64,000 nucleotides of DNA from Acididesulfobacillus acetoxydans (GTDB taxonomy: Bacteria; Bacillota; Desulfitobacteriia; Desulfitobacteriales; Desulfitobacteriaceae): NCBI RefSeq assembly GCF_900016645.1, contig NZ_CDGJ01000078.1. One strand, written 5' to 3'. The translations under genes and the position numbers were made by a program. Below are positions 7,707 to 15,821 of the stretch, piece by piece; position 1 is the stretch's first letter; every line of letters starts with the position of its first letter. A model generated the notes under the pieces. That model searched no databases, was not told where the DNA came from, and saw only the letters and a list, made by a program, of their open reading frames with translations.

Positions 7707-9086
7707 ATGAGCAGAAAAGCCGAACCCTTCCGAATCAAAATGGTTGAATCCATTAGCATGATTTCCCGTGAGGACCGAATTAAAGCCTTGCAGGAAGCGG
7801 GATATAATCCGTTTTCGCTCAAGTCCAAGGACGTCTATATCGATCTCCTGACGGACAGCGGCACCGGGGCCATGAGCGACCACCAGTGGGCTGCCTTGAT
7901 GCTGGGTGATGAGGCCTATGCCGGCAGCAAATCTTTCTTCAAAATTAAAGATGCTGTCCAAGACATCTTCGGTTATGAGTATGTTCTCCCTACTCACCAA
8001 GGCCGGGGTGCGGAGCAGGTCCTCTTCCCGCATCTGATTAAGCGCAAAGGGCAATACGTTTTGGGCAACATGCACTTTGACACGACCATGGCCTGGATTG
8101 AGCTGAATGGGGCCATTCCGGTCAACCTCGTCATAGATGAGGCCTACGACACGCAGACTCCCCACCCGTTTAAAGGAAATTTCGACATAAACAAATTGGA
8201 AAGTTTTATCGAGGAAAAAGGCCCGGAAAACATCGCCTTTATCATCATTACCGTGACCTGCAACTCCGCCGGCGGCCAGCCTGTCTCCATGGAAAATGTG
8301 CGTGAAGTTAGGCGCATCGCTGACAAATACGGGATCGTGGTAAATTTTGATTCCGCTCGTTTTGCCGAAAACGCCTATTTCATTAAGAAAAGGGAAGCCG
8401 GATATGAGAACAAGAGCATCAAAGAGATTGTCCGGGAAATGTACGCCATGGGTGACTGCTTCACCATGAGCGCCAAAAAAGATGCCATCGTCAACATGGG
8501 CGGTTTGATCGGCATTAAATCCGACCAGGCGCTTTATCAGGCCGCCAGCTCGACCTGCGTGCCGATGGAAGGATTCGTCACCTACGGCGGGCTCTCGGGG
8601 CGCGATATGGAAGCCTTGGCCGTCGGGCTCCAGGAAGGACTTGACGTGGACTACCTGGAAAGCAGAATCGGCCAGGTAGAATATCTGGGTGAGGAGCTGC
8701 GCCAGCGGGGAATTCCGATTCAATGGCCGGTGGGCGGACATGCGGTTTTTGTTGACGCCGGCAAATTCCTGCCGCACATTCCGCCCGAACAGTTCCCGGC
8801 CCAAGCCCTGACCAACGAGCTCTATATTGAATCCGGCGTGCGGGCGGTGGAAGTCGGTTCCCTGCTGCTCGGGCGGGATCCGGAGACCGGAGAGCAAAAG
8901 AAAGCCGGTGTTGACTTCATGCGCCTGACGATCCCGCGCCGGGTCTACACGGACCGGCATATGGATGTCGTGGTGGACGCCCTGGTCAAGATTTGGGAAC
9001 GCCGGGATCAAGTGAAGGGGCTGGAGTTCACGTACGAGCCTAAGGTCTTACGCCACTTCCTTTGCCGCTTGAAACCCGTCGACTAA
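7707..9086 (+). CDS. tnaA: Tryptophanase (tryptophan indole-lyase)
   Basis: A 459-residue PLP enzyme of the beta-eliminating lyase family, splitting L-tryptophan to indole, pyruvate and ammonia in the cytoplasm. The PLP lysine is Lys258 in MSAKKDAIVNMGG and the cofactor aspartate is in NFDSARF. Three features separate it from tyrosine phenol-lyase: FDTT at residue 124 (FTTT in the phenol-lyases), GVRAVEVGSLLLGRD instead of SMERG with the phenol-binding arginine, and the C-terminal LRHF histidine. ATG 7707 follows AAGGAGG by eight bases. It is transcribed alone from a sigma-54 promoter and ends before a terminator at 9251. Indole production and use of Trp as carbon source are the expected roles. 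Confidence 0.93.
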   Translation: MSRKAEPFRIKMVESISMISREDRIKALQEAGYNPFSLKSKDVYIDLLTDSGTGAMSDHQWAALMLGDEAYAGSKSFFKIKDAVQDIFGYEYVLPTHQGRGAEQVLFPHLIKRKGQYVLGNMHFDTTMAWIELNGAIPVNLVIDEAYDTQTPHPFKGNFDINKLESFIEEKGPENIAFIIITVTCNSAGGQPVSMENVREVRRIADKYGIVVNFDSARFAENAYFIKKREAGYENKSIKEIVREMYAMGDCFTMSAKKDAIVNMGGLIGIKSDQALYQAASSTCVPMEGFVTYGGLSGRDMEALAVGLQEGLDVDYLESRIGQVEYLGEELRQRGIPIQWPVGGHAVFVDAGKFLPHIPPEQFPAQALTNELYIESGVRAVEVGSLLLGRDPETGEQKKAGVDFMRLTIPRRVYTDRHMDVVVDALVKIWERRDQVKGLEFTYEPKVLRHFLCRLKPVD

Positions 9087-9250
9087 GAGGGATTCGGGTA
9101 TTTCCGCTGCCTTATCCCATGGCCGGTGACAGGGGCATACAGCTAAGACTTTTGTCAAAAGGAGTCTGCAAGCGGGAAGTGCGGCCGCTAGCGCGTGCTT
9201 TAGGCGCTACGGTCCGCAGATAAGACGCAAAATGTGCAAGGTAGAATTTA

Positions 9251-9290
9251 GGAGCAAGTGGTTCCCTGGAGGAACTCTTGCTCCCTTTTT
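9251..9290 (+). terminator. Rho-independent terminator downstream of tnaA
   Basis: GGAGCAAG...GGTTCC pairs with GGAACTCTTGCTCC (one bulge), followed by TTTTT. The 330 bases between tnaA and the next gene also hold a short dispersed repeat at 9126-9160 and nothing else I recognise. Confidence 0.75.
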
Positions 9291-9418
9291 CGGAAACAGC
9301 GCTTCCCCTTTATCCTTGTATCACTCGTCCCTTTTGTCAGTCATCCGTTTGGAAATCGTGCGAAGAACGATTATGACCTTATCTCTCATCGAAATATCCG
9401 TGCGGCTTCGGATCCCTT

Positions 9419-9631
9419 TCATTCAACATCAGCTTCATCCTCCCAAAAGATTTCGTCTAGGGTTTTGTTAAGCGCCTTACAGATTGACCTGCACAATCTT
9501 ATCGATGGGTTAAAGTCGCCGTTCTCAATAGCATTGATCGTTTGTCTCGTGACCTTAGTAATTTCAGCAAGTTCTTTTTGAGACATGTCCTTGGCGGCTC
9601 TTGCAGCTTTGAGCCGCAGATTTTTCCCCAT
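9419..9631 (-). CDS. Small XRE-family transcriptional regulator
   Basis: A 70-residue protein made almost entirely of a Cro/C1-type helix-turn-helix: KAARAAKDMSQKELAEI (helices 1-2), VTRQTINAIENGDFNPS (recognition helix) and a closing helix ending TLDEIFWED. Stand-alone regulators of this size often control a neighbouring membrane protein and themselves. Here no partner gene follows. The start is the ATG at 9631 (MGKNLRLK); the in-frame extension to 9694 runs through a palindrome that is more likely its operator. Confidence 0.8.
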   Translation of the reverse strand: MGKNLRLKAARAAKDMSQKELAEITKVTRQTINAIENGDFNPSIRLCRSICKALNKTLDEIFWEDEADVE

Positions 9632-9657
9632 ACCATCATCACCCAAACGTAGTGTAA

Positions 9658-9686
9658 CATATAAGGTACTAATGGTACAGTATATG
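9658..9686. promoter_or_regulatory. Inverted repeat upstream of the XRE gene, likely operator
   Basis: CATATAAGGTAC, five bases, GTACAGTATATG: two 12-base arms that pair except at two central positions. It is 27 bases upstream of the regulator start, where a dimeric Cro-like protein would repress its own promoter. Confidence 0.5.
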
Positions 9687-9717
9687 TGACACATCGGTTT
9701 GAATATCTACTGAGGAC

Positions 9718-9751
9718 GCAGGCACCCATGTGCGGGGGTGCCTGCTTTGTT
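9718..9751 (+). terminator. Strong stem-loop with T-rich tail
   Basis: GCAGGCACCC and GGGTGCCTGC form a perfect ten-base stem with an eight-base loop, followed by TTTGTT. No plus-strand gene ends just before it. Downstream of it, near 9830-9862, is another copy of the short dispersed repeat. Confidence 0.5.
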
Positions 9752-9975
9752 CCCTATCAGAAAGGATGACTTTTCCGCAGGATAAGAAAACAGATCTGAA
9801 TCTCCCCATGGCTAAAGCCGGCTAAAGCCAGGGGCATACGGCTAAGCCTCTTGGTCACTCATTAAAAAATTTTAAACGCGGCAGGAATTTGTACGGATTT
9901 AGCGAATTTAGGTTGCAGAAAGATTTTGCCTTTTGGCAATTCTTGAACAGAAGAGATTCGGAGGGGGATGTAGAG

Positions 9976-11367
9976 TTGGCAGTGGAAGCGAGTCCGCCCA
10001 AACCTTGGACACTGTTGAAAGAGAGAGATTTCAGCCTCTTGTTGACGGGTCAATTTGTTTCGGCTCTCGGAGACAAACTTCATTACGTAGCTCTGGGAGT
10101 TTTAGTCTATCGTCTGACAGGCAGCGCCCTGGACGTGGGCAAGGTGACCCTGGCCACATTTCTTCCCTATCTGCTGTTTGGTTTGATAGCGGGAGCCTAT
10201 GTGGATCGTTGGGATAAAAAAAAGACCATGATTGCGGCGGACCTGAGCCGGGCGTTCTTAGTGAGTCTCATTCCCTTTGTTATTGGGTACTCGCTCAATT
10301 TAGTCTACCTTATATCTTTTCTCTGTACCACGGCGAACTTGTTTTTCAGTCCGGCCAGAATGGCTGTTATTCCCGCCATTTTTAAGAAAGGGGATATTCT
10401 TACGGCCACATCCCTGGATGAGTCGGCCCAGAATATCACGGAAGTGCTCGGCTTCGCCTTGGCGGGTATTGTGACCGTGTTGATACAGATTGAACATGTC
10501 TTCTTTCTGGACGCCCTTACGTTTTTGGTGTCGGCGTTCACGATTTTCCTGATGGGTTTTAAATTTGAGAAGATCGGTGGCGCCGGTGAAGAAGACGTTA
10601 GGAGGTCGACGGAAGGCGAAGCGTCCGTCAGAGAAGAGGCGGCGGCCCGGGAAAAAGCGTCAGCTAAAGGGGACGCCGGGAAAGAGACGGCGGACGAAGG
10701 GGGCATAAAAGACACGGCAGATGAGGAAGGTATGGGGGAAGTCGCCGGCGAAGAGTCCGGCGCGGGTCACGTTTGGCAGGATATTCTGGCGGGACTGGTC
10801 TACATAATGAAAACCAGGATTCTTGCCGACACCCTGCTGACCTATTGTATAGTCCTGGTTTTCTTCAGTGGGTTCAATCCCCTTGTTTTCGTCTATGCCC
10901 TTCAGGCTTTGGGAGTGTCACCGGTGGGGCTGGGGGTTTTGGAGGCGACCATGGCCGTGGGGATTACTTTTGGCAGTTTCGCACTTGTAGCCTGGGGTGG
11001 ACGTTTTTCCAAGAGAGGGCTGATGCTGGCCGGCTTTTTTCTCTCCGGGGTGACCATTTCCGCCTTGGGGCTTTATCCCTGGTATCCCCTGGCTCTGGTT
11101 TGCTTCTTCTTCAGCGGCGTGTCCAACTCTCTCTTTCTTATTCCCATCCAAAGCATCTTCCAGGAGGAAACTAAGCCTTCGATGCGAGGGAGGGTTTTCA
11201 GCGCGCGTTTTGCTACGACCAGGGCAGCCTTCTTGGTATCCGTGGCGGTGCTTTCTTTTCTGGCCAATAAGATTGGAGTCAACAGGGCTTATCTTTTCTC
11301 AGGGGTGGCGCTGCTCCTAACTTCGTTTGTGTTGTTGGCACGAGGGCAAAGGGTGGAGCAGGTTTAG
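9976..11367 (+). CDS. MFS transporter (macrolide-efflux-like)
   Basis: A 463-residue major facilitator protein with about 12 hydrophobic segments. The loop after segment 2 reads GAYVDRWDKKKTMIAADLSR, the conserved MFS motif between segments 2 and 3. The family includes drug and siderophore exporters. The central cytoplasmic loop (about residues 200-270) is an unusually long, highly charged stretch rich in Glu, Gly, Ala, Lys and Asp with near-repeats such as KDTADEEG and KETADEGG. I start at TTG 9976, eight bases after GGAGGGGG; an in-frame extension to 9889 is polar and lacks a ribosome site. The substrate is unknown. Confidence 0.8.
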   Translation: MAVEASPPKPWTLLKERDFSLLLTGQFVSALGDKLHYVALGVLVYRLTGSALDVGKVTLATFLPYLLFGLIAGAYVDRWDKKKTMIAADLSRAFLVSLIPFVIGYSLNLVYLISFLCTTANLFFSPARMAVIPAIFKKGDILTATSLDESAQNITEVLGFALAGIVTVLIQIEHVFFLDALTFLVSAFTIFLMGFKFEKIGGAGEEDVRRSTEGEASVREEAAAREKASAKGDAGKETADEGGIKDTADEEGMGEVAGEESGAGHVWQDILAGLVYIMKTRILADTLLTYCIVLVFFSGFNPLVFVYALQALGVSPVGLGVLEATMAVGITFGSFALVAWGGRFSKRGLMLAGFFLSGVTISALGLYPWYPLALVCFFFSGVSNSLFLIPIQSIFQEETKPSMRGRVFSARFATTRAAFLVSVAVLSFLANKIGVNRAYLFSGVALLLTSFVLLARGQRVEQV

Positions 11368-11385
11368 AATGATCAACTACGGTTT

Positions 11386-11603
11386 ACGGCAGTTTTCTCT
11401 GCGGGCTTGACCTACATTCCTCTGGTGCTTGCCGGACGGTGCCGTTATCTCTTGGGAGTGGATGACTGGGGCCTTGAGCTCCGAACCGTTGTTGGAGCCT
11501 TTGCAGTCCTACCTTGTCGGCGCGCGTCTGGGTGAACCGGAATCTGTGCGAGACTGCTTAAGGCCAATCTTGACCAATGAGGGGATATTTGGCTTAGGTA
11601 CCC
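11386..11603 (+). pseudogene. Mannitol dehydrogenase-family C-terminal remnant (UxuB/MtlK-like)
   Basis: Two overlapping frames together spell the C-terminal helical domain of long-chain mannitol or fructuronate dehydrogenases. One frame gives AGRCRYLLGVDDWGLEL; after a frameshift near 11480 the next gives EPLLEPLQSYLVGARLGEPE and RPILTNEGIFGL. Fructuronate reductases have the same RY..GVDE..G...DP.L...IF.DDL order. The NAD-binding half is absent. The rest of the 300-base gap before dinB has no other gene. Confidence 0.6.
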
Positions 11604-11667
11604 TTTGTGCTATACTTACATTGTCATTGCCAGAGGCAGGTTATTGTTCGGGGTAAGGTGAACGCAA

Positions 11668-12969
11668 GTGGCTGAACAAGTGGCCAAACAAGTGGCTGAA
11701 CGCCAAATAGTCCATGTCGACATGGACGCCTTTTACGCTTCCGTGGAGCAGAGGGACGATCCTTCCCTGCAGGGTAAGCCGGTCATCGTGGGGGGCAAGC
11801 CCAACAGCCGCGGCGTGGTGTCCACAGCCTCCTATGAAGCGCGCAAGGCCGGGGTTCACTCTGCCATGCCCTTGGCGGAGGCTTGGCGTCGCTGCCCTCA
11901 GGGGATTTTTCTCCCGGTCAACGGCCGCAAGTACCGGGAGGTATCAGGTCAGATCCGGCAGATTTTTCTCACCTATACCCCGCTGGTCGAGCCGTTGTCG
12001 TTGGATGAGGCTTTTTTGGATGTGACAGCCTCGAGCGCTATCTTCGGTCCGGCGGCTTCGATTGGGCATATAATAAAGGAGCGCATCCGGGACGAACTCG
12101 GCTTGACTGCTTCCGTGGGAGTGGCCGGCAACAAGTTTCTGGCTAAGCTGGCTTCGGATTTGCGCAAGCCTGACGGTTTTGTGGTTGTTCCGGCCGAGGG
12201 GGTGCAGGAGTTTCTTGACCCCTTACCGGTGGAAAGGATTTGGGGAGTCGGGCAAAAAACAGCGGAGCGTCTGCACGGGCTGAACGTAAAAACCGTGCGG
12301 GATTTGCGCCGGCTGGACGCGAGTTATCTCAAGCAACTCTTTGGGGTTCTGGGCGGACAACTCTACGAGCTGGCGCGCGGCCGGGATGAGAGGCCGGTGG
12401 AAAACGAGCGGGAAACGAAGTCGATCGGACGGGAGACTACTTTTGGCGCGGATGTGGGGGACCGGGATTTTCTGGAGGGTGTGCTGCTGGAACTTAGCTG
12501 TGATGTAGGTCAGGGCTTGCGCAGGGAGAAGCTCAAAGGGAGAACGATCACACTCAAGGTTCGCTATCAGGATTTTCGCACCTTGGCCCGCTCCTGCACT
12601 TTGGCCGAGGGGACTAATCTGGACGACGTTATCTATCGTGAAACCTGTCGTTTATTCCGCGCAGTCGCGCTTAAACAGCCGCTCCGGCTAATCGGAGTGT
12701 CTGTACACCAGCTGGCCAAACAGGAGGAGGGCCAACTCTCTTTGTTTGCCGATGACCGGGAGGAGCGAGAGAATTTAGCGCGGGTGATCGATGAGGTCAG
12801 AGAGAAATACGGGGCCCAGAGTATCATGCGGGCGAGACTTCTCAGTCCGACGGGGAAAAACCAGGCAGACGACGCTCCCGGTGTGCCGGGGAAGCCAAGG
12901 GAGCGGCCCGGCAACGGAAGCGAACGGAAGAGTCCAAGCGGCGGTTCGGCAGCGACGGGGAGAGAGTGA
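11668..12969 (+). CDS. dinB: DNA polymerase IV (Y-family translesion polymerase)
   Basis: A 433-residue Y-family polymerase that copies past damaged bases. Catalytic acidic residues are in VHVDMDAFYASVEQ near the start and SLDEAFLDV in the palm. The helix-hairpin-helix IWGVGQKTAERL and a little-finger domain follow, and QLSLF near the C-terminus resembles the beta-clamp binding peptide. The last 40 residues are a low-complexity Gly/Pro/Arg tail. GTG 11668 has AAGGTGA six bases upstream. It stands alone; no LexA box was identified. Confidence 0.93.
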   Translation: MAEQVAKQVAERQIVHVDMDAFYASVEQRDDPSLQGKPVIVGGKPNSRGVVSTASYEARKAGVHSAMPLAEAWRRCPQGIFLPVNGRKYREVSGQIRQIFLTYTPLVEPLSLDEAFLDVTASSAIFGPAASIGHIIKERIRDELGLTASVGVAGNKFLAKLASDLRKPDGFVVVPAEGVQEFLDPLPVERIWGVGQKTAERLHGLNVKTVRDLRRLDASYLKQLFGVLGGQLYELARGRDERPVENERETKSIGRETTFGADVGDRDFLEGVLLELSCDVGQGLRREKLKGRTITLKVRYQDFRTLARSCTLAEGTNLDDVIYRETCRLFRAVALKQPLRLIGVSVHQLAKQEEGQLSLFADDREERENLARVIDEVREKYGAQSIMRARLLSPTGKNQADDAPGVPGKPRERPGNGSERKSPSGGSAATGRE

Positions 12970-13297
12970 GAAAGGATTATCGCCCGGCCGGGCGCTTGGA
13001 TTTAAAGAGCAAACCAGCAAAAAGTTGCGGCAAAAGATCCAAGCCGTAAGAGAAAAGCTAATCCAGAAGGCAAATTCTTTACCTGGGGAAGGAAACGGGA
13101 TGATCCGAAAGCTAAAGCAGTTTATTAAACGGCTGGACGGAAAGGTTCCCGTCTATAACGGGTTGACCCGTTTCAAGCAGGAATCGGTTTCTGCTCCAGC
13201 CCAACTGGGCTACCGGAGCGATCGTAGCACAAACCGAGTTTTCTCTACTTGTATCGACACACCAAACATGCTTTAATTAGAAACGGAGGTGTGTTGT
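12970..13297 (+). other. Gap between dinB and aspartate kinase; possible 58-codon ORF
   Basis: The only candidate is an ATG at 13100 behind GGGGAAGGAAA, giving a 58-residue basic peptide beginning MIRKLKQFIKRLDGK and ending at TAA 13274. I do not recognise it and the support is weak. No lysine riboswitch is apparent in front of the aspartate kinase. Confidence 0.2.
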
Positions 13298-14683
13298 TTG
13301 CTGACGGTGGAAAAAATCGGAGGAACTTCAATGTCTCAGTTCGGGGACGTCCTCAGTAACATCATCGGCGCTCCGGACTCGGCTAAGTTCCGTTACGGAC
13401 GGGTCTTTGTCGTGTCCGCCTATGCCGGTGTCACCGATATGCTGCTTGAAGATAAAAAGAGCGGCGACCCCGGAATTTATCAATATTTTGTACGGGGAGA
13501 GGATTATAGCGCGGCACTGGAGGAATTGTTGACAAGATTGCTGGCCCTGAACGAGGAGATGACAGCCCTGGGCCTTAACTTTCATACTTGCCGTGAGTTT
13601 CTCCTGGACCGGGTGATGCAGGCGGAGGCTTATCTGGGCAGCATGGAGGACATTCTGGCTTCGGGTTACGTGGGCCGGGAGAGCATCTTCTCCGCGGCGC
13701 GGGAACTCTTGGCTTCCATCGGGGAAGCGCATTCCGCTTTCAATACGGTGAATGTCCTGCAAAACAGGGGGATTAGGGCCAAACTGGTCGATCTCACGGG
13801 TTTCCGGGATCCGAAGCAGCTTACGATTGAGGAGCGCATCAGAGAATCTTTTCGCTATGTCGATCCCGCCCAGACCCTGATAGTCGCTACCGGCTACACG
13901 AAAGGCAAAGAGGGGATCATGCGCCAATTTGACCGAGGTTATTCCGAAATAACCTTTTCGCGCATTGCCACTTACCTGCGGGCGGATGAAGCCATCATCC
14001 ACAAAGAATACCATTTGTCATCGGCCGACCCGAAAATCGTGGGGGTGGACAAAGCCGTCCCAGTGGGTCGGACCAACTATGATGTGGCCGATCAATTGGC
14101 CGATATCGGGATGGAGGCAATTCACCCTAATGCCTCTAAGCCGCTGGAGATGGCCGGGATTAACCTCCGGGTCAAGAATACGTTCGAGCCGGAACACCCG
14201 GGAACCGTTATTTCCAAGGATTATATCGGTCCGCAAGCGAAGATTGAAATCATTGCCGGCTCTGACAAAATCGTGGTAGTGGAGATCCACGACACCTCCA
14301 TGGTCGGAGAGATTGGTTTTGACCTGGAGATTATGAAGATTTTTCAACATTATAAAATAAGTTATATCATGAAAGCTACGAATGCCAACAGCATTTCGCT
14401 GGTGATTTGGGAAACGGACCTCAGCGACCCTTTAGTGGCGGAACTCGAAGCAAACTACCAGGCGGTGCGGGTTAAAAAGGCGGCGATCGTTTGTGTTATT
14501 GGTTCGAATATTGCCATGCCAAAGATTCTGGCCCGGGCCTCCAACACTCTGGCTAAACATGATATCAACATCAACTGTGTCTCTCAGTCTTTGCGGCAAG
14601 TGAATATGCAGTTTGTGATAGATCGGGAAATGTATGCCAAGGCCATCATCCACTTGAATGAGGATTTGTGCCTGGAAGCATGA
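13298..14683 (+). CDS. Aspartate kinase
   Basis: A 461-residue enzyme phosphorylating L-aspartate, the first step to lysine, threonine, methionine and diaminopimelate. The N-terminus reads VEKIGGTSMS (the K-x-GG-[ST] nucleotide motif), ARADEAIIHKEYHL-type sequence marks the aspartate site, and two ACT domains fill the last 150 residues (from EIIAGSDKIVVVEI and KKAAIVCVIGSNIA), so feedback control by an amino acid is likely. TTG 13298 lies eight bases after GGAGG; the upstream GTG at 13289 overlaps that site and is unlikely. Which end product inhibits it cannot be read from the sequence. Confidence 0.9.
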   Translation: MLTVEKIGGTSMSQFGDVLSNIIGAPDSAKFRYGRVFVVSAYAGVTDMLLEDKKSGDPGIYQYFVRGEDYSAALEELLTRLLALNEEMTALGLNFHTCREFLLDRVMQAEAYLGSMEDILASGYVGRESIFSAARELLASIGEAHSAFNTVNVLQNRGIRAKLVDLTGFRDPKQLTIEERIRESFRYVDPAQTLIVATGYTKGKEGIMRQFDRGYSEITFSRIATYLRADEAIIHKEYHLSSADPKIVGVDKAVPVGRTNYDVADQLADIGMEAIHPNASKPLEMAGINLRVKNTFEPEHPGTVISKDYIGPQAKIEIIAGSDKIVVVEIHDTSMVGEIGFDLEIMKIFQHYKISYIMKATNANSISLVIWETDLSDPLVAELEANYQAVRVKKAAIVCVIGSNIAMPKILARASNTLAKHDININCVSQSLRQVNMQFVIDREMYAKAIIHLNEDLCLEA

Positions 14684-14697
14684 CAATGTCCTCAGAC

Positions 14698-14730
14698 AAA
14701 ACCACCTGTCGTCCATAAACAGGTGGTTTA
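14698..14730 (+). terminator. Stem-loop after aspartate kinase
   Basis: AAACCACCTG pairs with CAGGTGGTTT across a short loop; the T-tract is weak. It lies 15 bases after the stop. Confidence 0.55.
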
Positions 14731-15001
14731 AGGTGTTGGGTAGGGCGCCTGGCGGCGCCCTTGCGATGTCAGCTCAAAATAATTATAGACAGTGCGCCGT
14801 GACCTGTCAAGCGCGAGACGACAGTCCGACGCCGTTGACAGCCGGTCAAAACGCCCCGGCTCCCGCGGCCGTGTTCAGGCTCCGACAGTGCCGCCTCAGC
14901 CGCATGGGGTCCGGCTGGGAAATGTTCCCCCGGCCCTGACCCGTTTCATCGGGTTGCACTTTGCGAACCGCCGGGCGGAGGGTTGCGGCGTCACCGCCGA
15001 A
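14731..15001. other. Intergenic stretch without a recognised gene
   Basis: It holds one compact GC hairpin at 14743-14760 (GGGCGCC, loop, GGCGCCC) and otherwise GC-rich sequence with no ribosome site or convincing frame. The convergent nitroreductase gene ends at its right edge. Confidence 0.4.
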
Positions 15002-15526
15002 TCAAGCCTGATAGGTCTCGTAAGAAACGAGATGCGAGAGGGGCTTGCGGTCACGTTCATGTCGGTCGGGCGGTGCTGTTTCGCCTGCGGGATATCCGAT
15101 GGGTAAGACAGCGATCGGTTCAACGCTGCCGGGCAGGTGGAATTCCTCGACAATCACATCAGGCTTAAAGTAACCGACCCAAACCGTACCCAAACCAAGC
15201 TCCGTAGCTTCCAGCATCATGTGGGCCGTGACGATGGCGGCATCGATCTCGACCGTAGTCTTGCCGTCAAAAGGCCTTTTCCAGGCGATTTGGCGGTCGG
15301 AGCAAATGATAAGGGCCAGAGGGGCGTCATAAATATTGGCGGCCTTGCGCAGTTTGGCCAGACCGTCTTCTTCCTCCACCACGAGCAACCGCTGAGGCTG
15401 CATATTGGCGGCAGTGGGTGCGATCCTGCCGGCTTCGAGAATCTTAAGCAGTTTTTCCCTTTCGACTTTCCGGGGCAGGTATTTGCGGACCGAACAGCGC
15501 GTTTTGGCGAGTTGCAGAAAATCCAT
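15002..15526 (-). CDS. Nitroreductase family protein
   Basis: A 174-residue FMN-dependent oxidoreductase. The N-terminus RCSVRKYLPRKVEREKLLKI is the FMN phosphate-binding signature, followed by APTAANMQPQRLLVV and, near the end, ELGLGTVWVGYF and VLPIGYPAG, all characteristic of the compact nitroreductase subfamily. It uses NAD(P)H to reduce nitro, quinone or flavin substrates; the natural substrate is unknown. ATG 15526 follows AGGAGT by eight bases. Its promoter region contains an 11-bp tandem repeat array. Confidence 0.88.
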   Translation of the reverse strand: MDFLQLAKTRCSVRKYLPRKVEREKLLKILEAGRIAPTAANMQPQRLLVVEEEDGLAKLRKAANIYDAPLALIICSDRQIAWKRPFDGKTTVEIDAAIVTAHMMLEATELGLGTVWVGYFKPDVIVEEFHLPGSVEPIAVLPIGYPAGETAPPDRHERDRKPLSHLVSYETYQA

Positions 15527-15577
15527 GATGATCGACTCCTTTCCTTTTGAGCAAATCTTTGATAGGCATAAATTGTG

Positions 15578-15643
15578 CATAACCTATGCATGACCTATAC
15601 ATGACCTATACATGACCTATACATGACCTATACATGACCTATA
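15578..15643. repeat. Tandem array of 11-bp repeats (CATGACCTATA)
   Basis: Five exact copies of CATGACCTATA run from 15589 to 15643, preceded by a degenerate copy (CATAACCTATG) at 15578. The 11-base period is close to one DNA turn. On the minus strand the unit reads TATAGGTCATG, and the array sits 50 to 120 bases upstream of the nitroreductase start. It could be a stack of regulator sites or a slippage-prone promoter element. Confidence 0.95.
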
Positions 15644-15821
15644 ATGGACTGTTGGAATACCTGCGAGTGCCGATACCGGGCGGGCAGGTTTCCGGGGTAC
15701 TTCCGTGCTGAGGCGGGGTTCGTCTTGAGACTACGCAGACCGGGTTGGCATGGGCCGCGCCAACGGCTACGCATGTTCTGCTTGCCGGAGCCTAGTTTCG
15801 CCGAAACCTGGGGTGAACGCG

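Noticed and set aside
7407..9011. 534-codon minus-strand ORF opposite tnaA
   Set aside because: It lies exactly over the tryptophanase gene, has no ribosome site or recognisable domain, and reflects third-position GC of the real gene.
7707..9086. Tyrosine phenol-lyase instead of tryptophanase
   Set aside because: FDTT, GVRAVEVGSLLLGRD and the C-terminal LRHF histidine match tryptophanase; the phenol-binding arginine motif is absent.
13200..13297. Lysine riboswitch before aspartate kinase
   Set aside because: The space is short and none of the conserved lysine-aptamer segments or a terminator/antiterminator pair was found.
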